This document shows positions 5,042 through 10,556 of a stretch of 10,556 bases of DNA, piece after piece (within the stretch, counting starts at the first letter, position 1; every line of letters starts with the position of its first letter). A model generated the notes under the pieces. That model was given only the letters and a program-made list of their open reading frames with translations. It was not told the origin of the DNA and did no database searches. The DNA lies in NCBI GenBank assembly GCA_003520455.1, contig DOUV01000795.1, positions 1-10,556 on the forward strand. The letters run 5' to 3'. The position numbers and the translations under genes were made by a program. The DNA comes from Chloroflexota bacterium (GTDB taxonomy: Bacteria; Chloroflexota; Anaerolineae; Ardenticatenales; Ardenticatenaceae).

Positions 5042-8000
5042 TTATTGCCCGGTGACGAGGTAGTTCGGCTCGGCGTAACGCACGCGCGGGTCGTCCACCA
5101 GCTCGCGCGCTAACCGCAATTCCTCGCCCAGCGGTGCGGCGACCAGATAGACATCGGCGGCGATCTGACGGTCCACCGTCAGATCGCGCTGACTCCACAC
5201 CGACCGGGCACTCTTGCTGTCCACCTCAGGTTGGAAGGCCACGATGAGTTGGCCGGGGACGAAGCGCGGGCGAAGGGTCAGGGGCACGGCGCCTCCGGCG
5301 GATGCCACCGGCCTGGTCACGGCCGAGGCAGCCGCGACCAGGCTGCGGGCGCGGCTAAGTGCGCCAGCGGCGTTGACGAGCCCGTTTCCGAAGACGTCAT
5401 CGCGTCCGGGCCTGCCGAGATCCGTCGCTGATTCCTGCAAGACGCTCGCCACCTGATCGGCGCTCAGGCCCGGATTGAGCGCCCAGACGAGCACAGCTAC
5501 ACCGGAAACGTGGGGGGCCGCTTGCGAAGTCCCCGCCACAGCCATGTAGCCGATCGCCGGGAGGCCAAAACCCTTGTTGCGCGGGTAGGTGCTCCAGATC
5601 CAATGGCTTGCCGCCGGGTCGGTTTCGCCGTCCGGATCGCCGCCAGGTGCCGCAATATCGATGTAGGGACCGGTCTCGGAATAGCGCGCATGCTCGCTGG
5701 TGTCTCTCACAGCGGCCACAGCGAGCACGTGATCGTAGGCGGCAGGGTAGAATGTGGGGTTGCCCTCCAGCGCGCTGTTGCCTGCGGCCGCGACGATCAG
5801 AGCCCCCTTGCCGTAGGCGTAGTTCACCGCGTCACGCAGCGTGCTGCTGTCGGCGGTGCCGCCCAGACTGAGATTGATGATGCGATCGCCCTGGTCGACA
5901 CTCCACCGGATGGCACTGGCAACATTCGCGGTCGTTCCATTCCCGCTAGCGTCGAGCACTTTCACCGGCCGGACCCTGGCGTCCCACGCAACTCCGGCGA
6001 CTCCGACTCCGTTGTCAGTCCGAGCTGCAGCGATGCCGGCGACGTGGGTGCCGTGGCCATTCTGGTCCTCAGGCGTGGTATCGGCATTGACAAAATCTCG
6101 ACCTGATAGTACCTGGCCGGCAAACTCAGGGTGATCCAGATCGATTCCCGTGTCGATAACGGCAACGGTTTTCCCCGCCCCCAATGAGTACGCCCAGGCT
6201 TGCGGGGCAGCGATCTGGTTCAGGTTCCACTGGTAGGGCAAGAAGTAGGGATCGTTCGGCTGGCGGGCGATGGGTGCGGCGCCCGCCCCTTTCAGCATAA
6301 GCGGCAGGTAGACTTTGGGCACCTCGTACTGTAGGGTAATTTCGCTGATGCAGGTGCCGCCCCTGCCGGCTGGCACGTTGAGATTGACCCGGAACTGGAT
6401 GTAGCGAGAGCGAGGGAAGAGTGCACCGCTGGGGCTACGAATATTTTGGCCCGGCGCATCGTAACGCCCTCCGGTGCCGCCCACTCCGGCCCACTGGCTC
6501 CACGTGTTGCCAGCGACATTCGCCCGGGGGGCATTGGGCGTACTGCCAATGCGGGTCTGGAGTGTCAGGTCGGCCTGGAGGTCGGTGATACCCCACCACT
6601 GGATGCCGTACCATGTCACTACAGCCCCTGCATCGAATACTGGTGAAACGTAGACGCCGGCTTTCGCTGGCGAGCTGAGGTACTCGGCGACGAAGATGTC
6701 GCGATTGTTGGGGTAGCCGAGAAACGGATCCTCGTTGCGGTTGTCGTCCCAGACCACGTAGACGCCCGACGAGGTAGCGGCGACAGCAGGGTGGGCCTGC
6801 CAGGCGGCGGCGGGCTCATTTTCCAGGTAGAGATTCATATCCTCCAGGAACGCCTGCCGGTGAATGTTATCATTTACTGTGGCCAGGCTCACGATGTCGG
6901 TGAAATTGAGCGACTCCTGCTTCTCGCGGCGCGGCATCGCCATGTAGATGTCGAAATTGGCATCGTCGTAGTTTCGTCCGTCGGACCAGACGATGTAAGG
7001 GCCGAACTCACTATTGACCGCGATGGCCGGCTGCCACTGGGCCGAGGGCTCCGTCGGCCGTGGCGGCGGAGCGTTGGGAGCCAGGCAGCGGGCGTCGACC
7101 GCGGCCGTGTGTCCCTGGCTGATATTCTCATTCTTCTCGATGGCGTAGTTTTTCACCGGTGGGACGAGCCGATTCTCCGGGTCGTTGCAGACGTCGGTAT
7201 CGGGGACTCCCGGCGGAAGCGGGCTCAGACGAACCTCGGGGAGCGCGGTGAACGGTGAGAAGGCCCAGCCGTAAAAAATGTCGGGGTTGTCGTTGCGCCA
7301 ATCCTCCCAGGCGATATGAACGGTCTGGCCGACGAAGGTCGCCTGGCATTTCACATCGATCGTTCCACTGACTGGAATCTCGTAGGTCACGTCGTGTTCC
7401 ACCACTTGAGTGATCGGATAGGTGGCAATCACGGGTGTGTACTGCGGCGCGATAGTACCATCCTCGTTCGCTCGCCGGTCGATTTCAAAGGTGTACGGCG
7501 GGAGGTCTGGATCGTTCGACAGTTGGCCGACGGTGTAGTAAATATCGGCCGGATCTCCGACCGTGACGTTGCGAGCGTCCTGCCAGGTAATGAAGGCTGT
7601 GTCGTCTTTCACGGCAATCGCCGGTGCTGACTGCGACTGCTGCGTGATCCGGGGATCGTCAGTAACGAAGACGTTTTCACTGAACGTCTGGCCGGCGTCC
7701 GTCGAGAAGGCAAAGTAGATGTCGTCGTTCCGGTTGCGACGATCCTGCCAGGCGACGTAGAGGTTCCCGACTTTGTTGACGACAGCGGTCGGTCGCACCT
7801 GGTCGGCGTTGGGGTCAACATCAAAGTTATTGACCGGCATATTGGGTGGTTCGTGCCAGGTCACACCGCCATCCGCTGAGAAGGCCATCCAGATATCGTA
7901 GTTGCCCCGCCGGTTGTCTTGCCAGAAGACGTAGAGCCGATCGCGCGTCGCGTCGTAGACGATCGTCGGAAAGGTCTGGTTCGCGATTGCGTCGGGTGGG

Positions 8001-8896
8001 TCCTGATTGACGCGAATAGGCTCGCTCCAGTTCACGCCGCGATCGGCCGAGCGCGCAAAATAGATGTCGCGGTTATAGATCGCCCCATTCCGCCCGTCCT
8101 CCCAGACAGCGAAGATCACATCGCCCACCCCCGTCGCCAGTTGGGGCCGGATCTGGTTGGTACGGTCTGCGATAGGGACCGTGCCGGTCAGTGGCGTATA
8201 GTTCGTGGGGTTGACGCGGAAATCCGGATTATAGAGGGCCGGCTGGTCATCTGGCTCGCGGAACCAGCGAGTTCCACTCTGAAGCGCTCCCTCTGGACTG
8301 CTCAAATCCAGGTTCGAGAAGCCTGATTGGAAGTCTCTATGGCTGTCCACCCAGAAGCGATTCGATGTCGTGACCTCAAAGAAGTGCGAACTGGAGACGT
8401 TGTTGGCCTCATTGCTCTCGACGACGTAGCCGTCGGTGTCGACCTGAGCGTAGAGGGTGTGGGTGCCTGTGTTGGTGAAGACGGTCGTGTAGGTCAGCGT
8501 GTAGCGCCCGTTCGCTGGAAGGTAGAACGATTGAATCCCCCAGGTCACCAGGCCGGGTTGGCGGGGTTCGGGCGGGTTGGCCAGATCGAGGTACAGATCC
8601 ACGTAGAAGTTATTCCCGTCCGCAAGGTCGCCGCCATGGTTGGCGATGGTGATTTCAATTTGGACTTGGCGGGTCACCAGCACCGGCTCAGGGCTGACCC
8701 GAATTGATTCCACCACCAGGTCCGGGAGCGCTGAGGTTCCCATCTGCTCCGCTGGCGGTCCCCCAGGCGCGACAGTCGGCGTTGGCCGGGGCGGATCGAC
8801 GGCGAGGGCCGGTGTCGGACCGGTGGGGGCCAGCAGCAGAAACGCCAGTCCGGCTGCCAGGATAAGACAGGTCAAGACGGCAGCACGCACATTCAT
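5042..8896 (-). CDS. Secreted S8 subtilase with CARDB and propeller-like region and C-terminal propeptide-like domain
   Basis: A 1284-residue extracellular serine protease (numbered from the ATG at 8896). A signal peptide covers about residues 1-32. A short Pro-rich linker precedes a CARDB domain (about 58-176, starting PDLVVESIRVSPEPV). Residues about 247-740 carry seven W-x-D-x-R motifs and at least three Asp boxes (SADRGVNW, SADGGVTW, STDAGQTF), suggesting a sialidase-type beta-propeller. Residues 748-860 look like a beta-sandwich ending in a YLPLM linker. The peptidase domain runs about 880-1185 with Asp915 (VIDTGID), His948 (NGHGTHVAG), oxyanion Asn1040 (AAGNS) and Ser1124 (GTSQAAPHVSG), so it should be active. 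Residues 1211-1280 resemble a fervidolysin-type propeptide, which normally lies before the peptidase. The ATG at 8905 is an alternative start, but the AAGGGG site directly abuts it, so 8896 is favoured. Substrate unknown. Confidence 0.93.
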   Translation of the reverse strand: MNVRAAVLTCLILAAGLAFLLLAPTGPTPALAVDPPRPTPTVAPGGPPAEQMGTSALPDLVVESIRVSPEPVLVTRQVQIEITIANHGGDLADGNNFYVDLYLDLANPPEPRQPGLVTWGIQSFYLPANGRYTLTYTTVFTNTGTHTLYAQVDTDGYVVESNEANNVSSSHFFEVTTSNRFWVDSHRDFQSGFSNLDLSSPEGALQSGTRWFREPDDQPALYNPDFRVNPTNYTPLTGTVPIADRTNQIRPQLATGVGDVIFAVWEDGRNGAIYNRDIYFARSADRGVNWSEPIRVNQDPPDAIANQTFPTIVYDATRDRLYVFWQDNRRGNYDIWMAFSADGGVTWHEPPNMPVNNFDVDPNADQVRPTAVVNKVGNLYVAWQDRRNRNDDIYFAFSTDAGQTFSENVFVTDDPRITQQSQSAPAIAVKDDTAFITWQDARNVTVGDPADIYYTVGQLSNDPDLPPYTFEIDRRANEDGTIAPQYTPVIATYPITQVVEHDVTYEIPVSGTIDVKCQATFVGQTVHIAWEDWRNDNPDIFYGWAFSPFTALPEVRLSPLPPGVPDTDVCNDPENRLVPPVKNYAIEKNENISQGHTAAVDARCLAPNAPPPRPTEPSAQWQPAIAVNSEFGPYIVWSDGRNYDDANFDIYMAMPRREKQESLNFTDIVSLATVNDNIHRQAFLEDMNLYLENEPAAAWQAHPAVAATSSGVYVVWDDNRNEDPFLGYPNNRDIFVAEYLSSPAKAGVYVSPVFDAGAVVTWYGIQWWGITDLQADLTLQTRIGSTPNAPRANVAGNTWSQWAGVGGTGGRYDAPGQNIRSPSGALFPRSRYIQFRVNLNVPAGRGGTCISEITLQYEVPKVYLPLMLKGAGAAPIARQPNDPYFLPYQWNLNQIAAPQAWAYSLGAGKTVAVIDTGIDLDHPEFAGQVLSGRDFVNADTTPEDQNGHGTHVAGIAAARTDNGVGVAGVAWDARVRPVKVLDASGNGTTANVASAIRWSVDQGDRIINLSLGGTADSSTLRDAVNYAYGKGALIVAAAGNSALEGNPTFYPAAYDHVLAVAAVRDTSEHARYSETGPYIDIAAPGGDPDGETDPAASHWIWSTYPRNKGFGLPAIGYMAVAGTSQAAPHVSGVAVLVWALNPGLSADQVASVLQESATDLGRPGRDDVFGNGLVNAAGALSRARSLVAAASAVTRPVASAGGAVPLTLRPRFVPGQLIVAFQPEVDSKSARSVWSQRDLTVDRQIAADVYLVAAPLGEELRLARELVDDPRVRYAEPNYLVTGQ
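5057..5266 (-). other. Propeptide-like domain at the C-terminus of the subtilase
   Basis: This segment encodes RFVPGQLIVAFQPE, then DVYLVAAPLGEELRLARELVDDP, then VRYAEPNYLV. The pattern of V-P-G-x-L-I-V-x-F, a central strand and V-x-Y-A-E-P-N-Y is that of the N-terminal prodomain of fervidolysin-like subtilases, where the last motif is normally followed at once by the peptidase start (PNDPYF, QW). Here the peptidase has its own PNDPYF start at about residue 880, and the prodomain ends the protein. Confidence 0.8.
5347..6259 (-). other. S8 peptidase domain of the subtilase
   Basis: The domain starts with PNDPYFLPYQWNLNQIAAP, the usual first segment after a propeptide, and contains the complete Asp-His-Ser triad plus the oxyanion Asn. 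Directly before it is only a short linker after the YLPLM motif, with no propeptide-like sequence. Confidence 0.92.
6695..8104 (-). repeat. Seven W-x-D-x-R protein repeats (propeller-like region of the subtilase)
   Basis: The motif occurs as VWEDGRN, FWQDNRR, AWQDRRN, TWQDARN, AWEDWRN, VWSDGRN and VWDDNRN (first Trp at residues 265, 325, 383, 438, 530, 637 and 716). Most copies are followed after a few residues by D-I-[YFW]. The first four are 55-60 residues apart; later spacings are 79-107, so the later units carry insertions. Asp boxes follow the first three. The pattern fits one sialidase-like beta-propeller, possibly of seven blades; the blade count is inferred from the motifs alone. Confidence 0.75.
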
Positions 8897-9213
8897 GGAG
8901 TTCATCCCCTTGGCTTCAATCGCTCATCGGCAGTCACGTCGTTATGAAGCGACCGGTTTTTCGTCCTTCTCATAGCACCCGCCGCGGCTGGGCAACACCG
9001 CTATGACCGGGCGAGGGCCGAACGTCCGCGCTGCTGTGAGGGAGCGCGAATCACAAGTATGACCAGCCAACGGATGACCGCCGGATCCTGGTCGTCGACC
9101 CTGCGGAAGATAGAAAACGGGGAATCCAGCGGGGCCCTTGCACGACCCGCATCTGAACTCCCCGAGAAAAGCGCCGCCACTCTCAAGGCGAGCGCCCGAC
9201 CGGCAGCGGGTGC
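8897..9213. other. Intergenic region between the LPxTG protein and the subtilase genes
   Basis: Apart from the subtilase ribosome binding site (8906-8911), I see no convincing gene, promoter or terminator in these 317 bases. A 61-codon minus-strand frame from a TTG at 9186 to 9001 exists but has no clear binding site or recognisable motif. No U-tract terminator for the upstream gene is visible, so read-through into the subtilase is possible. Confidence 0.5.
8906..8911 (-). promoter_or_regulatory. Ribosome binding site that decides the subtilase start
   Basis: AAGGGG on the minus strand directly abuts the ATG at 8905 and lies nine bases before the in-frame ATG at 8896. The spacing only makes sense for the second ATG, which shortens the protein by three residues and starts the signal peptide with MNVRAAVL. 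Confidence 0.7.
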
Positions 9214-10104
9214 TTAGCGGTTCCGGAAGAAGAGCCGGCGGGCGAGACCGGCGCCAATCATGATAGCGCCGAAGCCCAACGCCCAGAGTAGGGGCATCCC
9301 GCTTCCCGTCCTGGGGAGCTCTCCGGCCGTTCGTGCAGGGGTCGCGGCTGGAGTCACGGTGACCCTCACGCCCGGCGTTGTCGTGATGTAGGTAGCAATC
9401 GGCGTCAGCGGAAAGAACGTGCCAGTCGGGGTGACCGTTGGCGTCGTACTGGGCGTCGGCGACGGCGTTGCTGTCGGTGGCGTCGGTGTTGTGGACGGCG
9501 GCAACGTCTCCGTCGGCCCTGATGTATTGGTTGGGATGGGAGTGTCGGTCGGAACCGGTGTCAGCGTCGGCGTGCTGGTCGGAGTGGCGGTGAATGTCGG
9601 ACCCAAGGTGGGGGTCTCTCGCGGGCCAGACTCACTCGTTGGGGTGGTGGCAGCGGCCCCGGGCTGATATAGGGCGAACGCGACCTGGATGCTCGTGTCT
9701 GTGAGCACCGTCACCACCCGCTCATCGCCGCTGGTCGTGGCGAACCCCACGGAATTCACCAGCCTCAGACGGTAGTTGTTTCCAGCAGGGACGGTCGCAA
9801 ACTCGAAGAACCCGTTGCTATCACTGCTCCGGCTCCCGACGAGCGCGCCACCCGCATCGTAGAGCTCGATCGTCGCACCGGCAACACCGGGCTCACCGGT
9901 ATCGCGTACCTGATTAAGGTTGAGATCGTTGAAGACGGTGCCATCGATCGTACCCGCTCCTGGGTCCGTTTGAGCGGGGCGGCGCTCCGTCCGGTCGAGA
10001 TGCGCCGCCGAGGCCCACGCGCTTGAGACCCCAAACAGGCCAAACACGGTGCAGAGCACCATGAGCCGCATGACACTCGAGCTGGTTTTGGTTGGTATCC
10101 GCAT
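9214..10104 (-). CDS. LPxTG-anchored surface protein with an SdrD B-like domain and Thr/Pro stalk
   Basis: A 296-residue exported protein. A signal peptide occupies about residues 1-33 (hydrophobic core MVLCTVFGLFGV, then SSAWASA). Residues about 51-147 form an SdrD B-like or CnaB-like beta-sandwich beginning GTIDGTVFNDLNLNQVRDTG, whose DLNLNQVRD loop (60-68) resembles the calcium-binding loop of SdrD B repeats. A Thr/Pro/Ser-rich stalk of about 105 residues follows. The C-terminus is a typical sortase signal: LPRTG at 263-267, a hydrophobic segment at 270-288 and the basic tail RRLFFRNR. This predicts covalent anchoring by a sortase, which is not in the window. The ATG at 10104 has GGAG (10112-10115) with 7-base spacing, so I prefer it to the upstream TTG at 10158 or ATG at 10143. 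A promoter is predicted just upstream. Role unknown; adhesion or scaffolding is possible. Confidence 0.9.
   Translation of the reverse strand: MRIPTKTSSSVMRLMVLCTVFGLFGVSSAWASAAHLDRTERRPAQTDPGAGTIDGTVFNDLNLNQVRDTGEPGVAGATIELYDAGGALVGSRSSDSNGFFEFATVPAGNNYRLRLVNSVGFATTSGDERVVTVLTDTSIQVAFALYQPGAAATTPTSESGPRETPTLGPTFTATPTSTPTLTPVPTDTPIPTNTSGPTETLPPSTTPTPPTATPSPTPSTTPTVTPTGTFFPLTPIATYITTTPGVRVTVTPAATPARTAGELPRTGSGMPLLWALGFGAIMIGAGLARRLFFRNR
9331..9651 (-). repeat. Low-complexity Thr/Pro-rich stalk coding sequence
   Basis: About 105 codons dominated by Thr, Pro and Ser with a loose TPTPT-like pattern. On the plus strand this appears as a G/T-rich stretch with many copies of GTCGG and similar. Such stalks usually span the cell wall and are often O-glycosylated; glycosylation here is inference. 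Confidence 0.85.
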
Positions 10105-10158
10105 GATGGCACTCCGGAGGCGAAACTGAGACAGATTCTTCATCTGAAGATACCACAA

Positions 10159-10187
10159 AATGTACCGGGTATTGTATCAATCGTCAA
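10159..10187 (-). promoter_or_regulatory. Predicted promoter of the LPxTG protein gene
   Basis: On the minus strand TTGACG (10182-10187) and TACATT (10159-10164) are separated by exactly 17 bases, in a locally AT-rich stretch between the upstream gene's stop and this gene. Transcription would start near 10152, giving a leader of about 48 bases. Confidence 0.6.
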
Positions 10188-10229
10188 TAGGAATAGCCAT
10201 CTAAATTTTGACGAAACCTGGCACATCAA

Positions 10230-10556
10230 TTATGGGATTGTCCTCTGAAAATCTATCTGGAATGCGTGCGGACCATCACCGCAGCGACCAGACATCGGGT
10301 AGCTGATCTGGGGGCTGACCGCAATGCCGTTTTCGGTCACTTCCCAGTGCCAGTCCCCCGTGAGAGACGAATCGGGATCGGGGCGGAGGTAGATTTCCCA
10401 ATGGCCGGATCCGTCGGTCACAGCCTGACGGACGAAGCTGTAATCGTTGTACATTTTAATCACGACTCCGGGCTGCCCGGCACCGTTTTGCTGGTAGACC
10501 GTTCCGAAGGCCTTGACGCCCTCACACCCAGACCCACCCAGCATTTGGCGCAGGAT
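10230..10556 (-). CDS. C-terminal part of a probably secreted beta-sandwich protein (5' end off the right edge)
   Basis: The frame is open from the right edge to a TAA at 10230-10232, giving 108 codons of a longer gene. An internal ATG at 10544 is not needed as a start because the codons before it are also open. The fragment contains GCEGVKAFGTVYQQNGAGQPGVV, then a VTDGSGHWEIYL strand, then SGRCGDGPHAFQIDFQ. The G-x-V-x-x-x-x-G-x-G-x-P-G-V-V start and later D-G-S-G-x-W-E-I resemble carboxypeptidase-regulatory or transthyretin-like beta-sandwich domains often found at the ends of extracellular proteins. Two cysteines (in GCEG and RCGD) might form a disulfide. It lies 126 bases upstream of the LPxTG gene on the same strand. 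The main domain of the protein is outside the window, so no function is assigned. Confidence 0.75.
   Translation of the reverse strand: MLRQMLGGSGCEGVKAFGTVYQQNGAGQPGVVIKMYNDYSFVRQAVTDGSGHWEIYLRPDPDSSLTGDWHWEVTENGIAVSPQISYPMSGRCGDGPHAFQIDFQRTIP

Noticed and set aside
5214..8975. Many plus-strand open frames opposite the subtilase
   Set aside because: They are antisense shadows caused by high GC; the minus-strand frame is continuous and shows clear domains.
9001..9186. Minus-strand 61-codon frame between the LPxTG and subtilase genes
   Set aside because: TTG start, no good ribosome binding site, no known motif. A short hydrophobic stretch (VIRWLVILVI) is intriguing but not enough.
9419..9667. 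Plus-strand Val/Gly-rich frame of 82 codons
   Set aside because: It is the reverse complement of the Thr/Pro stalk (ACC and CCG-type codons read as GGT and CGG), so it is a composition artefact.

Overview
The window looks like a high-GC bacterial chromosome segment, most likely from the phylum Chloroflexota. The reasons are a threonine T-box leader in a GC-rich genome, period-7 repeats between genes, secreted proteins with Thr/Pro-rich stalks, and a YLPLM-type linker of the kind I associate with Chloroflexota exported proteins. This placement is inference; no rRNA or other phylogenetic marker is present apart from thrS.

Layout. (1) Positions 1-1949, minus strand: a nucleotide-sugar and glycosylation pair. 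An RmlD-type dTDP-4-dehydrorhamnose reductase (1122-1949) is followed by a family 2, WbbL-like glycosyltransferase (951 to beyond the left edge). Together they suggest making and transferring a deoxysugar such as rhamnose onto a surface glycan. (2) 1950-2473: a control region between the divergent rfbD and thrS. It holds a promoter for each, period-7 inverted and direct repeats, and a complete T-box riboswitch in which stem I, an ACC specifier, the T-box bulge, the antiterminator and the terminator can all be traced. (3) 2474-4297, plus strand: threonyl-tRNA synthetase, which lacks the usual N-terminal TGS domain, ending in a strong intrinsic terminator at 4438-4484. (4) 4509-4859, minus strand: a small, probably winged-helix protein of unknown function, convergent with thrS. 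(5) 5042-10556, minus strand: a cell-surface block. In transcription order it has the C-terminal part of a secreted beta-sandwich protein entering from the right edge, an LPxTG-anchored SdrD-B-like protein with a Thr/Pro stalk (9214-10104), and a 1284-residue secreted subtilase (5042-8896).

The most notable object is the subtilase. It begins with a CARDB domain and a region carrying seven W-x-D-x-R motifs with Asp boxes, probably a beta-propeller. The S8 catalytic domain follows. The segment that matches a fervidolysin-type propeptide lies at the extreme C-terminus, although such propeptides normally directly precede the catalytic domain. The order therefore looks circularly permuted.

Functional links. 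The T-box couples thrS expression to uncharged tRNA-Thr. The surface block and the sugar pair both point to cell-envelope biology but are separated by thrS, so no single operon is implied. No tRNA, rRNA, CRISPR array, insertion sequence or attachment site was seen.
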